Assembly: GCF_046630445.1 (NCBI RefSeq)
Contig: NC_092341.1
Span: forward strand, 8,216,001-8,280,000
Length of the DNA: 64,000 nt
Reading direction: 5' to 3'
Source: Rutidosis leptorrhynchoides
Taxonomy: Eukaryota > Streptophyta > Magnoliopsida > Asterales > Asteraceae
Shown here: piece by piece, positions 33,655-46,427 of the stretch
How the letters are laid out: every line of letters starts with the position of its first letter
How positions within the stretch are numbered: the first letter of the stretch is position 1
The notes under the pieces: model-generated
What the model was told of the DNA's origin: nothing
The model's input: the letters and a program-made list of their open reading frames with translations, nothing else
The model's database searches: none
Position numbers and translations under genes: made by a program

Positions 33655-35428
33655 TGTAACGACCCGTCAAAATCGCTATTGACGCGGCACATTAATCATT
33701 GATTCCACAGTGAGGTTTTGACCTCTATATGATACGTTTTGATAAAATATTGCATTCATTAAAATAAGTAACTTTCTAAACATAGAAAGTTATAAACATG
33801 TGGGCGAGTGCTTAGGTATAAGCAAAATCCCGAAATACATAAGTCTTTAATTTACAGGTTGACATCACAGTCCAATTATTTATTACACAACGCAGTTTTA
33901 TTTTGAATGCAATAAACTTTGTACAAAGCATGAGAGACTCCATGCAGGCAACAAGCACATCACAGCGGAAGCATTCTAAGGACCTGAGAATAAAACATGC
34001 TAAAAAGTCAACACGAATGTTGGTGAGTTATAGGTTTAATTGCTCGAGTCATAAACATATATAAAGATAGACCACAAGATTTCATCAAAAGTTTATCAAT
34101 AGATTCTACGTAACAGAGCACCCTGGTAACTAAACTTAACGCTATAGTGATAATTACCCCATTCGTTTTAATACATGCAAACCAACGTGTCTTAAACTCA
34201 AATAACATACGTCCGTTAAAAGGCTAGTGCTCTAGCTCGGACGGGGATGTCAAGCCCTATGGATCCATATACAATTATTCGCGCCCACCAGTCCATATCC
34301 TATGTACTGGCAGCTACTAGTTACCAAAGCTAAGGGATTTTCGGTTTAACTCAGTGTAGAATTTAGTATGTACTTGTGTCTTATCGCGTTTAAAATAAAT
34401 TGCATATATTCTCAGCCCAAAAATATTTAAAGTATTTAAAAAGGGAGACTATAAACTCACAGTTCAATATTGAGACTCAATATTGTAGGCAAATTGCGTA
34501 GACGTAATGATGGTAGACGACTGTATGGTTGGCCTTGGATTCAAGAACAATACCCCGAACAATATCCAATATTTCCTTAGCTTAAAGTGGTTTAAAACTC
34601 GAATTAAAACACCCTCGAATATACTTTATTATTATTAAACTTAAATTTAAAATTATAATTATAATTTAAATATAAATTTTTATTACTGAAGAAAAAATAT
34701 GTGATAATTCGTCGAGCAAAACAGGCGTATTTATATTACTTTTCCGTTTACTGTAGCTCATGCGATCGCATGAGTTTTCAGTGTTTTTGCCATGCGATCG
34801 CATGGCCGCCTTTTCTGTTTTTGTTTGGTAGTTTGTCGACATCAAATAGTGTTACTGTAGCAAATAGTGTTTTACTGTAGCAAATAATCTGCTCAATCGG
34901 ATGCTGGTTCATCAAATAGCTGGTTGTAGAACACACAGCATCTTGATCATCAGCTGGTTCAGATGAGTGAGCAGCAACAGAAGGTTGCTGATCAATATCA
35001 GTAGAATCAGTACCAGCTTGTGATCTCTCAGAACCAGCAGACCTAGGCTCATAGTGTTTTACAGTAACAAATAGTGTTTACTGTAGCAAATAGTGTTTAC
35101 TGTAGCAAATAGTGTTACTGTAGCAAATCACTGTAGCAAAGTCGTTTTTCACTGTAGCACTGTAGCAAAATACGGTTTCACTGTAGCAAATAGTGTTTTA
35201 CTGTAGCAAATAGGGTTTTACTGTAGGAAAGTCGTTTTTACTTGTACATATATATATATACATACATATAATTGTTCATGAATCGTCGAGAGTAATCAAA
35301 GGTAATTGTATATATGAAACAGTTCTAAAATTTTGAGACTCAATCTAACAGACTTTGTTTAGCGTGTTAAAATAATAAATCGTATAGAGAATTGGTTTAA
35401 ATAAGTCAAAAATTTTCGGGTCATCACA
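33655..35428 (-). repeat. Element C 3' LTR
   Basis: 1774 bp. It holds two perfect 18-bp palindromes (34757-34774 and 34789-34806) and a repeat array with the core CTGTAGCAAATAGTG (about 34840-35235). The gag-pol stop codon lies within it. Confidence 0.95.
34840..35235 (-). repeat. CTGTAGCAAATAGTG repeat array in element C LTR
   Basis: About a dozen irregular copies of CTGTAGCAAATAGTG with spacers of TTTTA/TTTA are split into two groups by about 180 bp of unrelated sequence (34885-35055). The other LTR has the same array at about 42410-42805. In the sense direction of C it lies in the upstream part of the LTR (U3), where repeated transcription-factor sites are often found. Confidence 0.75.
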
Positions 35429-38400
35429 GTACCTCCCCCTTAAAGAAAATTTCGTCCCGAAATTTTGAGTAGTACCTATTTCATGAGCGATATCAGTGAA
35501 CAAATGTGGATACTTTTGCTTCATCTGATCTTCACGTTCCCAAGTAAACTCGGGTCCTCGTCTTGCGTTCCAACGAACCCTAACTATCGGTATTTTGCTT
35601 TGTTTTAATTGTTTGACCTCACGGTCCATGATTTCAACAGGTTCTTCGATAAAATGAAGTTTATCATTGATTCGTATTTCGTCAAGAGGAATTACGACAT
35701 CCTCTTCAGCTAAACATTTCTTCAAATTTGACACGTGAAATGTGTTGTGAACACTACTAAGTTCTTGCGGTAGCTTTAATCGATAAGCAACTGTTCCAAT
35801 TCTTTCGGTGATTTCAAAGGGTCCTACGTACCTAGGACTTAGCTTTCCTCGTTTACCGAATCGTACAACGCCTTTCCAGGGTGACACTTTCAACATGACT
35901 TTGTCGCCCACTTGAAATTCTAGCGGTTTTCTTCTTACATCAGCATAACTCTTTTGGCGACTCATGGCCGTTTTCAATCGCTGTTGTATTTGAATGATCT
36001 TTTCGGTGGTTTCGTGAATAATTTCTGGTCCAGTAAGTTGTCTTTCTCCTACTTCACTCCAACATATAGGAGATCTGCACTTTCTACCGTAAAGTGCTTC
36101 AAATGGCGCTGCGTTGATGCTCGTATGATAGCTGTTATTGTATGAAAATTCTGCCAACGGTAAGTGTCGATCCCAACTGGTTCCAAAGTCAATCACGCAT
36201 GCCCGTAACATGTCTTCCAATGTTTGTATTGTTCTTTCACTTTGACCATCTGTCTGTGGGTGATAAGCGGTGCTCATATCTAATCGAGTTCCCAATGCTT
36301 TTTGTAATGACTGCCAGAAACGTGATGTGAATCGGGTGTCGCGATCAGATATGATAGAGATGGGTACACCATGCCTGGAAACTACTTCCTTCAAATATAG
36401 GCGTGCTAATTTCTCCATACTGTCTGTCTCCTTTATTGGTAGAAAGTGAGCTGATTTAGTTAGACGATCAACTATCACCCAAATAGTATCATGACTACTT
36501 GCAGTCCTTGGCAATTTCGTAATGAAATCCATAGTTATTCTTTCCCATTTCCACTGCGGAATTTCTGGTTGTTGCAGTAATCCTGACGGCTTTTGGTGCT
36601 CAGCTTTGACCTTTGCACACGTCAAACATTTGCTTACATAAGTAGCAATTTCTGTCTTCATATTAGGCCACCAATAAAACTTCTTGAGATCGTGGTACAT
36701 TTTCCCGTTTCCTGGGTGAATTGAGTACCTCGTTTTGTGTGCTTCATCTAATACTAGTTGCCTTAGATTACCATATTTTGGTACCCATATCCTATCAGCA
36801 AAATACAGGGTTCCATCGGCTTTTACCTCAAGCTGTTTTTCTAACCCTCTGCTCATTTCGCCTTTTTCATTTTCTTCTTTTAAAGCTTCTAACTGTGCTG
36901 CTTGAATTTGCTTTGTGAGATCGGTACGAATTGTAATATTCAAAGCTCGGACCCTAAGAGGTTTTACTCTTTCTTTTCGACTTAGGGCATCAGCTACAAC
37001 ATTAGCCTTTCCAGGGTGGTAACGGATTTCACAATCGTAATCGTTTAACAACTCTACCCAGCGACGTTGTCTCATATTGAGTTGTTTTTGATCAAAAATA
37101 TGCTGAAGACTCTTATGGTCAGTGTACACTGTACACTTGGTGCCATATAGATAGTGTCTCCATATTTTGAGTGCAAAAACTACAGCTCCAAGTTCCAAAT
37201 CGTGTGTTGTATAGTTCTTTTCATGAATTTTTAGTTGTCGTGAGGCATATGCGATAACTTTTGTGCGTTGCATTAATACACATCCTAAACCTTGGCGCGA
37301 AGCGTCACAATAGATCACGAAATCATCATTTCCTTCTGGTAATGACAAAATGGGTGCAGACGTTAACTTCTTCTTTAACAACTGGAATGAGGATTCCTGT
37401 TCCGTGGACCAATCATACTTCTTTCCCTTTTGAGTCAATGAAGTTAAGGGTTTGGCGATTCTAGAGAAATCTTGAATGAATCTTCGGTAGTAACCAGCAA
37501 GACCTAAGAATTGGCGGATTTGTGTTGGAGTCTTCGGTGTTTCCCATTTACTAATGGCTTCGATCTTGGCAGGGTCAACTTTAATTCCATGTTTACTGAC
37601 AACATGTCCCAAAAATTGTACTTCTTGTAACCAGAAATCACACTTCGAAAATTTTGCGTACAATTCTTCTTTCTTGAGTATCTCTAGTACCAGTCTTAAG
37701 TGTTGCTCATGTTCTTCCTTGTTCTTCGAGTAAATCAATATGTCGTCGATAAAAACAATGACAAATTTGTCTAAATACGGTCTACAGATGCGATTCATTA
37801 GATCCATGAATACTGCTGGAGCATTAGCCAATCCAAAAGGCATGACTAGAAATTCATAGTGACCGTAACGGGTTCTGAACGCGGTTTTAGGAACATCTTC
37901 TTCCTTCACTCTCAGCTGATGATATCCGGAGCGTAGATCAATCTTGGAATAAACACTTGATCCTTGCAATTGATCAAACAAATCATCAATCCTCGGTAAT
38001 GGGTACCGATTCTTGATCGTTAATTTGTTTAATTCTCGGTAATCTATGCACATTCTCATAGATCCATCCTTCTTCTTGACGAACAGAATAGGAGCACCCC
38101 AAGGTGAAAAACTAGGACGAATAAATCCACGGTCCGATAATTCTTGCAACTGGTCTTGTAATTCTTGCATTTCTGAAGGTGCAAGTCTATATGGAGATCG
38201 GGCTACAGGTGCAGCTCCTGATATGAGATCAATCTGGAATTCTACACATCTGTGTGGAGGTAGCCCCGGTAATTCTTCTGGAAATACTCCGGGATATTCT
38301 CTTACAACCGGCATGTCATTAATGCTTCTTTCTTCAGTATCGATCTTCTTTACATGTGCCAAAATAGCATAACAACCTTTTCTTATAAGTTTCTGGGCCT

Positions 38401-39892
38401 TCATACAGCTGATAAAGTTCAGCTTTGAGTTGCTCTTCTCCCCATAAATCATTAATGACGTTTCATCCTTACGAGGGATGCGAATTGCTTTCTCAGCGCA
38501 AACAACTTCCGTTCTTGTTTTGGACATCCAGTCCATGCCAACGATTACGTCAAAACTTCCTAATTCTACGGGTATCAAATCGATTTTGAAGGTTTCACCA
38601 GCGAGATTCATTTCGCAACCATGGCAAATTTTATCGGCTTTTATCAGTTTACCATTAGCTAATTCAATAGTATATTTATCGTCTAGAGGTAATGATGCAC
38701 ATTTTAGTTTAAAACTAAAGTATTTACACATATAACTTCTATCAGCACCCGTATCAAACATAATAGAAGCTAGTTGATTATTAACGGTAAACGTACCCGT
38801 GACAAGATTAGGATCCTCACGTGCTTTACTGGCACTAACATTAAATGCCCTCCCACGTGCGGGTTCTTTGTTCTTCTCCTTATCAGGGCATTGATTTATA
38901 AAGTGACCAGACTTCCCGCACCCAAAACATTTCTTGACATCGGTCAGTTTTGTCTTTACTTCAGAAACGGTGGCATAACAATCTTTCGCCACATGTCCTT
39001 TCTTGTTGCACTTATCACAGACCACTTGACAATAACCTGCATGATGTGTGTAACATCTTTTGCAGAACGGATGGGGTCCCTTATAGTTTGGACTTGCAGT
39101 TGCCCCATCTTGTTTACCTTTAAAAGTTTCTTGTTTCTTCAGGTGAGTACTTTTGCCCTTATAGTCTTCCCATTTCCTCTTTCCTTCAGTTGTCTTGACT
39201 TCGGTAATTGGTGCCTTAATCGAACTCTCTGTGATCTGGTCCATGAGTTGGTGTGCCATAGTCATGGCTTCCTGCATCGTATTTGGTTTGGACGATGTAA
39301 CATTTCCTTTGATATTGATCGATAAACCGTCAATATACATTTCTATCTTTCGTTTCTCGTTTGGCACCAATTCGGGACACAACAAGGCTAGTTCCATGAA
39401 ACGCTTTTCATAGTTATTGAGATTCGCGCCGATAACCTTCAGATTACGTAACTCAGATTCCATTTTTCTGATCTCGTTTCGAGGACAGTACTCCTCGATT
39501 AGCATCTTTTTCAGTTCTTCCCAAGAGATATCATATGCCGTATCTATTCCTTCTGCTTTAGCATAATTGTTCCACCAAGTAAGTGCACCATCTTGCAACG
39601 TGCATGAAGCATACTTTGACTTGTCTCCGTTCGCACAATTACTGATTTTGAAAACGGACTCCATCTTTTCAAACCATCGGGTTAGACCGACTGGTCCCTC
39701 GGTTCCACTAAACGTCTGTGGTTTGCATCCTTGAAAAGTTTTGTATGAGCATCCGTTTCGTGAGTTTGTGTTTACGGCTGCTGCTTTGGCTGCTGCTTCG
39801 GCTGTTGCTTTTGCTGCTTCGGTTGCAGCAATTCTTTCATTCACACGTTTCTCGACTAGTTGCTCAAACTCAGCATCCGACATTTGAGACAT
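35345..39892 (-). CDS. Element C gag-pol polyprotein
   Basis: 1515 aa, intact, starting [12 protein letters not shown]. In order: Ala-rich N-terminus, capsid-like gag (LTWWNNY), Cys/His segment and CCHC knuckle ([14 protein letters not shown], near 322), protease MFDTGAD (near 380; DTG, where A, B and E have DSG), reverse transcriptase FIDD (near 716), RNase H ([10 protein letters not shown]), integrase (HPGNGKMY...[26 protein letters not shown]) and the chromodomain-like segment (IVRVRW, EFTWERE). The frame does not stop after the chromodomain as in A. It runs through the polypurine tract and about 84 bp into the 3' LTR, adding a tail of roughly 50 residues. Confidence 0.95.
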   Translation of the reverse strand: MSQMSDAEFEQLVEKRVNERIAATEAAKATAEAAAKAAAVNTNSRNGCSYKTFQGCKPQTFSGTEGPVGLTRWFEKMESVFKISNCANGDKSKYASCTLQDGALTWWNNYAKAEGIDTAYDISWEELKKMLIEEYCPRNEIRKMESELRNLKVIGANLNNYEKRFMELALLCPELVPNEKRKIEMYIDGLSINIKGNVTSSKPNTMQEAMTMAHQLMDQITESSIKAPITEVKTTEGKRKWEDYKGKSTHLKKQETFKGKQDGATASPNYKGPHPFCKRCYTHHAGYCQVVCDKCNKKGHVAKDCYATVSEVKTKLTDVKKCFGCGKSGHFINQCPDKEKNKEPARGRAFNVSASKAREDPNLVTGTFTVNNQLASIMFDTGADRSYMCKYFSFKLKCASLPLDDKYTIELANGKLIKADKICHGCEMNLAGETFKIDLIPVELGSFDVIVGMDWMSKTRTEVVCAEKAIRIPRKDETSLMIYGEKSNSKLNFISCMKAQKLIRKGCYAILAHVKKIDTEERSINDMPVVREYPGVFPEELPGLPPHRCVEFQIDLISGAAPVARSPYRLAPSEMQELQDQLQELSDRGFIRPSFSPWGAPILFVKKKDGSMRMCIDYRELNKLTIKNRYPLPRIDDLFDQLQGSSVYSKIDLRSGYHQLRVKEEDVPKTAFRTRYGHYEFLVMPFGLANAPAVFMDLMNRICRPYLDKFVIVFIDDILIYSKNKEEHEQHLRLVLEILKKEELYAKFSKCDFWLQEVQFLGHVVSKHGIKVDPAKIEAISKWETPKTPTQIRQFLGLAGYYRRFIQDFSRIAKPLTSLTQKGKKYDWSTEQESSFQLLKKKLTSAPILSLPEGNDDFVIYCDASRQGLGCVLMQRTKVIAYASRQLKIHEKNYTTHDLELGAVVFALKIWRHYLYGTKCTVYTDHKSLQHIFDQKQLNMRQRRWVELLNDYDCEIRYHPGKANVVADALSRKERVKPLRVRALNITIRTDLTKQIQAAQLEALKEENEKGEMSRGLEKQLEVKADGTLYFADRIWVPKYGNLRQLVLDEAHKTRYSIHPGNGKMYHDLKKFYWWPNMKTEIATYVSKCLTCAKVKAEHQKPSGLLQQPEIPQWKWERITMDFITKLPRTASSHDTIWVIVDRLTKSAHFLPIKETDSMEKLARLYLKEVVSRHGVPISIISDRDTRFTSRFWQSLQKALGTRLDMSTAYHPQTDGQSERTIQTLEDMLRACVIDFGTSWDRHLPLAEFSYNNSYHTSINAAPFEALYGRKCRSPICWSEVGERQLTGPEIIHETTEKIIQIQQRLKTAMSRQKSYADVRRKPLEFQVGDKVMLKVSPWKGVVRFGKRGKLSPRYVGPFEITERIGTVAYRLKLPQELSSVHNTFHVSNLKKCLAEEDVVIPLDEIRINDKLHFIEEPVEIMDREVKQLKQSKIPIVRVRWNARRGPEFTWEREDQMKQKYPHLFTDIAHEIGTTQNFGTKFSLRGRYCDDPKIFDLFKPILYTIYYFNTLNKVC
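35429..35441 (-). promoter_or_regulatory. Element C polypurine tract
   Basis: The minus strand reads AAGGGGGAGGTAC directly before the 3' LTR. It lies within the coding frame of gag-pol. Confidence 0.75.
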
Positions 39893-40343
39893 GTTTCTTC
39901 AATAAACACAACAAATATAATTTAATCATATAGAATATTATAGGTAAAATGAGTTGTCAATAGTTAATCGTAGCATATTAATAATATGAACCAATTATTA
40001 TAAAAGCCTTTTCTTCTTATTAGCATTTTATAATTATTTCTAGGGTATTACCTACCCGTTAAGTTCATACATAATAGCTAGTACAAGGAATTAACTACTA
40101 AAATCCTAATAATATTCCACTATAAAAAATTATAGCGAGTTACTACATTATTATGTAATAATAATAATAATAAGAAGTAGTAATAATACAAATAATCATT
40201 CCATGCATTTATTATTAATAAACCAAAATAATACAATACCATACAATACTGATATTTTACATATGCTTATTTTATATAACAAGATAGAGTAGCACACATA
40301 AGCAATAAAATAGCGCATGGAAGATTTATGGTTGCGAGGTCGT

Positions 40344-41030
40344 TCATTCAGAACTATCAGAAACTTCTTCCCATTTGGTTCTCTCTGCCAATTGTTTGTG
40401 TGCACATGGTCCGACAGACATTCTGGCAGTGTATTTTATTTTTAGTTGGGGTTTTGAGGTACCCGTTGCCTCAGTGGGTTTAATACAATAAGGGTGGTTA
40501 CGGATCGAATGGTCCTGTTCTTTTTTAATAATTAAGGACATTTTATTATTGTGGTTGTTTTTATTATCTATAGCAAGTTGGAATTTCTCCTTAGTGATCT
40601 CTTTTATTTCATTAGCGAAATCCTCCTCCTTACTGATCTCGTCTGATGACGAACTGTCTGAGTCATGTGTAGGAGAATATGATGACGAACTGCAAGAATA
40701 TGTACCGGTGGTCATGAACCGAAATCTGCCAGGCGTAATCGGCACAACCCGCCCGTCGGCGGTATATCTGGACCAATGTCCATATTTGTTTAGAAATGGA
40801 CGATCCTCTTTTACTCCAGGGATCATGGGTCCATGCCAACGATATTGTGGCTCCGGAAAACTAAAGCTGGGTGGAGCTGGAACCTCCTCTGGGTTTACCG
40901 GGAGTTGAGATTCCCCGGCTAACACAATTTCTTCTTTAATAGGTATTGGAACGCCCTTTTCAGTTGTGGATAGAATAGATTCAGTGTCCGATTCCGAGTC
41001 GTACAAAATGATAGGATTAGAAGAAGTCAT
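40344..41030 (-). CDS. Element C acidic pre-gag ORF, unknown function
   Basis: A 228-aa intact sense ORF between PBS and gag, starting MTSSNPIILYDSESD. It is acidic at the start (YDSESDTES), has a Pro/aromatic middle (FPEPQYRWHGPMIPG) and a Ser/Asp stretch (SPTHDSDSSSSDE). The last third can be laid beside the A/B acidic ORF: EITKEKF with EITPTEF, TGTSKP with PGTSKP, and LAERTKWEEVSDSSE with LAKRTKTEEEETSESE. Position, charge and this motif series argue for a common origin. There is no F-box ORF in this element. Function unknown. Confidence 0.7.
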   Translation of the reverse strand: MTSSNPIILYDSESDTESILSTTEKGVPIPIKEEIVLAGESQLPVNPEEVPAPPSFSFPEPQYRWHGPMIPGVKEDRPFLNKYGHWSRYTADGRVVPITPGRFRFMTTGTYSCSSSSYSPTHDSDSSSSDEISKEEDFANEIKEITKEKFQLAIDNKNNHNNKMSLIIKKEQDHSIRNHPYCIKPTEATGTSKPQLKIKYTARMSVGPCAHKQLAERTKWEEVSDSSE

Positions 41031-41211
41031 CTATCACATAATTGAAACAACAATTACGTTAGCATATAAATATATCACATATAATGTTTTTGACCAAATA
41101 ATAAGCAAAAATCAGGAAAAACAGATATGGTCATAGTCCAGACTCACTAATGCATCCTAACAATTACCAGTTAAACACAATAATGTAATTTCTGGTTCCC
41201 TATGACCTCAA

Positions 41212-41224
41212 GCTCGGATACCAA
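41212..41224 (-). promoter_or_regulatory. Element C primer-binding site (variant)
   Basis: The minus strand reads TTGGTATCCGAGC one base after the 5' LTR. It has the same single-base variant as element B, although the two families are otherwise distinct. Confidence 0.8.
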
Positions 41225-41225
41225 C

Positions 41226-42997
41226 TGTAACGACCCGTCAAAATCGCTATTGACGCGGCACATTAATCATTGATTCCACAGTGAGGTTTTGACCTCTATA
41301 TGATACGTTTTGATAAAATATTGCATTCATTAAAATAAGTAACTTTCTAAACATAGAAAGTTATAAACATGTGGGCGAGTGCTTAGGTATAAGCAAAATC
41401 CCGAAATACATAAGTCTTTAATTTACAGGTTGACATCACAGTCCAATTATTTATTACACAACGCAGTTTTATTTTGAATGCAATAAACTTTGTACAAAGC
41501 ATGAGAGACTCCATGCAGGCAACAAGCACATCACAGCGGAAGCATTCTAAGGACCTGAGAATAAAACATGCTAAAAAGTCAACACGAATGTTGGTGAGTT
41601 ATAGGTTTAATTGCTCGAGTCATAAACATATATAAAGATAGACCACAAGATTTCATCAAAAGTTTATCAATAGATTCTACGTAACAGAGCACCCTGGTAA
41701 CTAAACTTAACGCTATAGTGATAATTACCCCATTCGTTTTAATACATGCAAACCAACGTGTCTTAAACTCAAATAACATACGTCCGTTAAAAGGCTAGTG
41801 CTCTAGCTCGGACGGGGATGTCAAGCCCTATGGATCCATATACAATTATTCGCGCCCACCAGTCCATATCCTATGTACTGGCAGCTACTAGTTACCAAAG
41901 CTAAGGGATTTTCGGTTTAACTCAGTGTAGAATTTAGTATGTACTTGTGTCTTATCGCGTTTAAAATAAATTGCATATATTCTCAGCCCAAAAATATTTA
42001 AAGTATTTAAAAAGGGAGACTATAAACTCACAGTTCAATATTGAGACTCAATATTGTAGGCAAATTGCGTAGACGTAATGATGGTAGACGACTGTATGGT
42101 TGGCCTTGGATTCAAGAACAATACCCCGAACAATATCCAATATTTCCTTAGCTTAAAGTGGTTTAAAACTCGAATTAAAACACCCTCGAATATACTTTAT
42201 TATTATTAAACTTAAATTTAAAATTATAATTATAATTTAAATATAAATTTTTATTACTGAAGAAAAAATATGTGATAATTCGTCGAGCAAAACAGGCGTA
42301 TTTATATTACTTTTCCGTTTACTGTAGCTCATGCGATCGCATGAGTTTTCAGTGTTTTTGCCATGCGATCGCATGGCCGCCTTTTCTGTTTTTGTTTGGT
42401 AGTTTGTCGACATCAAATAGTGTTACTGTAGCAAATAGTGTTTTACTGTAGCAAATAATCTGCTCAATCGGATGCTGGTTCATCAAATAGCTGGTTGTAG
42501 AACACACAGCATCTTGATCATCAGCTGGTTCAGATGAGTGAGCAGCAACAGAAGGTTGCTGATCAATATCAGTAGAATCAGTACCAGCTTGTGATCTCTC
42601 AGAACCAGCAGACCTAGGCTCATAGTGTTTTACAGTAACAAATAGTGTTCACTGTAGCAAATAGTGTTTACTGTAGCAAATAGTGTTACTGTAGCAAATC
42701 ACTGTAGCAAAGTCGTTTTTCACTGTAGCACTGTAGCAAAATACGGTTTCACTGTAGCAAATAGTGTTTTACTGTAGCAAATAGGGTTTTACTGTAGGAA
42801 AGTCGTTTTTACTTGTACATATATATATACATACATATAATTGTTCATGAATCGTCGAGAGTAATCAAAGGTAATTGTATATATGAAACAGTTCTAAAAT
42901 TTTGAGACTCAATCTAACAGACTTTGTTTAGCGTGTTAAAATAATAAATCGTATAGAGAATTGGTTTAAATAAGTCAAAAATTTTCGGGTCATCACA
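41226..42997 (-). repeat. Element C 5' LTR
   Basis: 1772 bp; matches the 3' LTR almost perfectly, including the two palindromes (42328-42345 and 42360-42377) and the CTGTAGCAAATAGTG array. Confidence 0.95.
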
Positions 42998-43002
42998 AAG
43001 GC

Positions 43003-46000
43003 CGTGGAAGAGTTTTCAATATTAATGCGGCAGAGGCACAGGAAGACCCGGAGCTTGTTACGGGTACGTTTCTTATTGACAATAAATCTGCTTACGTTTT
43101 ATTTGATTCGGGTGCGGATAGAAGCTATATGAGTAGAGATTTTTGTGCTAAATTAAGTTGTCCATTGACGCCTTTGGATAGTAAATTTTTACTCGAATTA
43201 GCAAATGGTAAATTAATTTCAGCAGATAATATATGTCGGAATCGAGAAATTAAACTGGTTAGCGAAACATTTAAGATTGATTTGATACCAGTAGAGTTAG
43301 GGAGTTTTGATGTGATAATCGGTATGGACTGGTTGAAAGAAGTGAAAGCAGAGATCGTTTGTTACAAAAATGCAATTCGCATTATACGAGAAAAAGGAAA
43401 ACCCTTAATGGTGTACGGAGAAAAGGGCAACACGAAGCTACATCTTATTAGTAATTTGAAGGCACAAAAACTAATAAGAAAAGGTTGCTATGCTGTTCTA
43501 GCACACGTCGAGAAAGTACAAACTGAAGAAAAGAGCATCAATGATGTTCCCATTGCAAAAGAATTTCCCGATGTATTTCCGAAAGAATTACCGGGATTAC
43601 CCCCACATCGATCCGTTGAATTTCAAATAGATCTTGTACCAGGAGCTGCACCAATAGCTCGTGCTCCTTACAGACTCGCACCCAGCGAGATGAAAGAACT
43701 ACAAAGCCAATTACAAGAACTTTTAGAGCGTGGTTTCATTCGACCAAGCACATCACCGTGGGGAGCTCCTGTTTTGTTTGTCAAGAAGAAAGATGGTACA
43801 TTCAGGTTGTGTATCGACTACCGAGAGTTGAACAAACTTACCATCAAGAACCGCTACCCACTACCGAGAATCGATGACTTATTTGATCAACTACAAGGCT
43901 CGTCTGTTTATTCAAAGATTGACTTACGTTCCGGGTATCATCAAATGCGGGTGAAAGAAGATGATATTCCAAAGACTGCTTTCAGAACACGTTATGGTCA
44001 TTACGAGTTTATGGTCATGCCGTTTGGTTTAACTAATGCACCAGCTGTGTTCATGGACCTTATGAACCGAGTGTGTGGACCATACCTTGACAAGTTTGTC
44101 ATTGTTTTCATTGATGACATACTTATTTACTCAAAGAATGACCAAGAACACGGTGAACATTTGAGAAAGGTGTTAGAAGTATTGAGGAAGGAAGAATTGT
44201 ACGCTAAGTTTTCAAAGTGTGCATTTTGGTTGGAAGAAGTTCAATTCCTCGGTCACATAGTGAACAAAGAAGGTATTAAGGTGGATCCGGCAAAGATAGA
44301 AACTGTTGAAAAGTGGGAAACCCCGAAAACTCCGAAACACATACGCCAGTTTTTAGGACTAGCTGGTTACTACAGAAGGTTCATCCAAGACTTTTCCAGA
44401 ATAGCAAAACCCTTGACTGCATTAACGCATAAAGGGAAGAAATTTGAATGGAATGATGAACAAGAGAAAGCGTTTCAGTTATTGAAGAAAAAGCTAACTA
44501 CGGCACCTATATTGTCATTGCCTGAAGGGAATGATGATTTTGTGATTTATTGTGATGCATCAAAGCAAGGTCTCGGTTGTGTATTAATGCAACGAACGAA
44601 GGTGATTGCTTATGCGTCTAGACAATTGAAGATTCACGAACAAAATTATACGACGCATGATTTGGAATTAGGCGCGGTTGTTTTTGCATTAAAGACTTGG
44701 AGGCACTACTTATATGGGGTCAAAAGTATTATATATACCGACCACAAAAGTCTTCAACACATATTTAATCAGAAACAACTGAATATGAGGCAGCGTAGGT
44801 GGATTGAATTATTGAATGATTACGACTTTGAGATTCGTTACCACCCGGGGAAGGCAAATGTGGTAGCCGATGCCTTGAGCAGGAAGGACAGAGAACCCAT
44901 TCGAGTAAAATCTATGAATATAATGATTCATAATAACCTTACTACTCAAATAAAGGAGGCGCAACAAGGAGTTTTAAAAGAGGGAAATTTAAAGGAGGAA
45001 ATACCCAAAGGATCGGAGAAGCATCTTAATATTCGGGAAGACGGAACCCGGTATAGGGCTGAAAGGATTTGGGTACCAAAATTTGGAGATATGAGAGAAA
45101 TGGTACTTAGAGAAGCTCATAAAACCAGATACTCAATACATCCTGGAACGGGGAAGATGTACAAGGATCTCAAGAAACATTTTTGGTGGCCGGGTATGAA
45201 AGCCGATGTTGCTAAATACGTAGGAGAATGTTTGACGTGTTCTAAGGTCAAAGCTGAGCATCAGAAACCATCAGGTCTAATTCAACAACCCAAAATCCCG
45301 GAATGGAAATGGGAAAACATTACCATGGATTTCATCACTAAATTGCCAAGGACTGCAAGTGGTTTTGATACTATTTGGGTAATAGTTGATCGTCTCACCA
45401 AATCAGCACACTTCCTACCAATAAGAGAAGATGACAAGATGGAGAAGTTAGCACGACTGTATTTGAAGGAAGTCGTCTCCAGACATGGAATACCAATCTC
45501 TATTATCTCTGATAGGGATGGCAGATTTATTTCAAGATTCTGGCAGACATTACAGCAAGCATTAGGAACTCGTCTAGACATGAGTACTGCCTATCATCCA
45601 CAAACTGATGGGCAGAGCGAAAGGACGATACAAACGCTTGAAGACATGCTACGAGCAAGTGTTATTGATTTCGGAAACAGTTGGGATCGACATCTACCGT
45701 TAGCAGAATTTTCCTACAACAACATCTACCATTCAAGCATTGAGATGGCGCCGTTTGAAGCACTTTATGGTAGAAAGTGCAGGTCTCCGATTTGTTGGAG
45801 TGAAGTGGGGGATAGACAGATTACGGGTCCGGAGATTATACAAGAAACTACCGAGAAGATCATCCAAATTCAACAACGGTTGAAAACCGCCCAAAGTCGA
45901 CAAAAGAGCTACGCTGACATTAAAAGAAAAGATATAGAATTTGAAATTGGAGAGATGGTCATGCTTAAAGTTGCACCTTGGAAAGGTGTTGTTCGATTTG

Positions 46001-46392
46001 GTAAACGAGGGCAATTAAATCCAAGGTATATTGGACCATTCAAGATTATTGATCGTGTTGGACCAGTAGCTTACCGACTTGAGTTACCTCAACAACTCGC
46101 GGCTGTACATAACACTTTCCACGTCTCGAATTTGAAGAAATGTTTTGCTAAAGAAGATCTCACTATTCCGTTAGATGAAATCCAAATCAACGAAAAACTT
46201 CAATTCATCGAAGAACCCGTCGAAATAATGGATCGTGAGGTTAAAAGACTTAAGCAAAACAAGATACCAATTGTTAAGGTTCGATGGAATGCTCGTAGAG
46301 GACCCGAGTTCACCTGGGAGCGTGAAGATCAGATGAAGAAGAAATACCCGCATCTATTTCCAGAAGACTCGTCAACACCTTCAACAGCTTAA
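43003..46392 (+). CDS. Element B gag-pol, C-terminal part (downstream of element C)
   Basis: The frame resumes beyond element C and its duplicated target, then covers protease ([10 protein letters not shown]), reverse transcriptase (FIDDILIYS), RNase H, integrase ([22 protein letters not shown]) and the chromodomain-like end (EFTWERE), stopping just before the polypurine tract. It is open throughout and about 1% different from element A at the protein level. It has no promoter or gag start of its own, because element C separates it from the N-terminal part. Confidence 0.92.
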   Translation, partial: RGRVFNINAAEAQEDPELVTGTFLIDNKSAYVLFDSGADRSYMSRDFCAKLSCPLTPLDSKFLLELANGKLISADNICRNREIKLVSETFKIDLIPVELGSFDVIIGMDWLKEVKAEIVCYKNAIRIIREKGKPLMVYGEKGNTKLHLISNLKAQKLIRKGCYAVLAHVEKVQTEEKSINDVPIAKEFPDVFPKELPGLPPHRSVEFQIDLVPGAAPIARAPYRLAPSEMKELQSQLQELLERGFIRPSTSPWGAPVLFVKKKDGTFRLCIDYRELNKLTIKNRYPLPRIDDLFDQLQGSSVYSKIDLRSGYHQMRVKEDDIPKTAFRTRYGHYEFMVMPFGLTNAPAVFMDLMNRVCGPYLDKFVIVFIDDILIYSKNDQEHGEHLRKVLEVLRKEELYAKFSKCAFWLEEVQFLGHIVNKEGIKVDPAKIETVEKWETPKTPKHIRQFLGLAGYYRRFIQDFSRIAKPLTALTHKGKKFEWNDEQEKAFQLLKKKLTTAPILSLPEGNDDFVIYCDASKQGLGCVLMQRTKVIAYASRQLKIHEQNYTTHDLELGAVVFALKTWRHYLYGVKSIIYTDHKSLQHIFNQKQLNMRQRRWIELLNDYDFEIRYHPGKANVVADALSRKDREPIRVKSMNIMIHNNLTTQIKEAQQGVLKEGNLKEEIPKGSEKHLNIREDGTRYRAERIWVPKFGDMREMVLREAHKTRYSIHPGTGKMYKDLKKHFWWPGMKADVAKYVGECLTCSKVKAEHQKPSGLIQQPKIPEWKWENITMDFITKLPRTASGFDTIWVIVDRLTKSAHFLPIREDDKMEKLARLYLKEVVSRHGIPISIISDRDGRFISRFWQTLQQALGTRLDMSTAYHPQTDGQSERTIQTLEDMLRASVIDFGNSWDRHLPLAEFSYNNIYHSSIEMAPFEALYGRKCRSPICWSEVGDRQITGPEIIQETTEKIIQIQQRLKTAQSRQKSYADIKRKDIEFEIGEMVMLKVAPWKGVVRFGKRGQLNPRYIGPFKIIDRVGPVAYRLELPQQLAAVHNTFHVSNLKKCFAKEDLTIPLDEIQINEKLQFIEEPVEIMDREVKRLKQNKIPIVKVRWNARRGPEFTWEREDQMKKKYPHLFPEDSSTPSTA

Positions 46393-46414
46393 AATTTCGG
46401 GACGAAATTTATTT

Positions 46415-46427
46415 AACGGGTAGGTAC
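46415..46427 (+). promoter_or_regulatory. Element B polypurine tract
   Basis: AACGGGTAGGTAC directly before the 3' LTR, identical to that of element A. Confidence 0.75.

Larger units (their letters stand above)
33655..42997 (-). mobile_element. Element C: complete Tekay-like chromovirus nested in B
   Basis: LTRs of 1774 and 1772 bp, TG...CA ends, and a target duplication AAGGC at 33650-33654 and 42998-43002. Its order in the minus-strand sense is 5' LTR, PBS, acidic ORF, gag-pol, PPT, 3' LTR. LTR differences seen by eye are one substitution near 42650 and a 2-bp TA length change near 35260 versus 42828. It is the youngest event in its nest, because it lies inside B. It is a different family from A/B: its LTR is unrelated in most of its length and gag differs. 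Confidence 0.95.

Noticed and set aside
34840-35235. CRISPR-like array of CTGTAGCAAATAGTG
   Set aside because: This is plant nuclear DNA; spacers are short and degenerate, repeats vary, and the array lies in an LTR.
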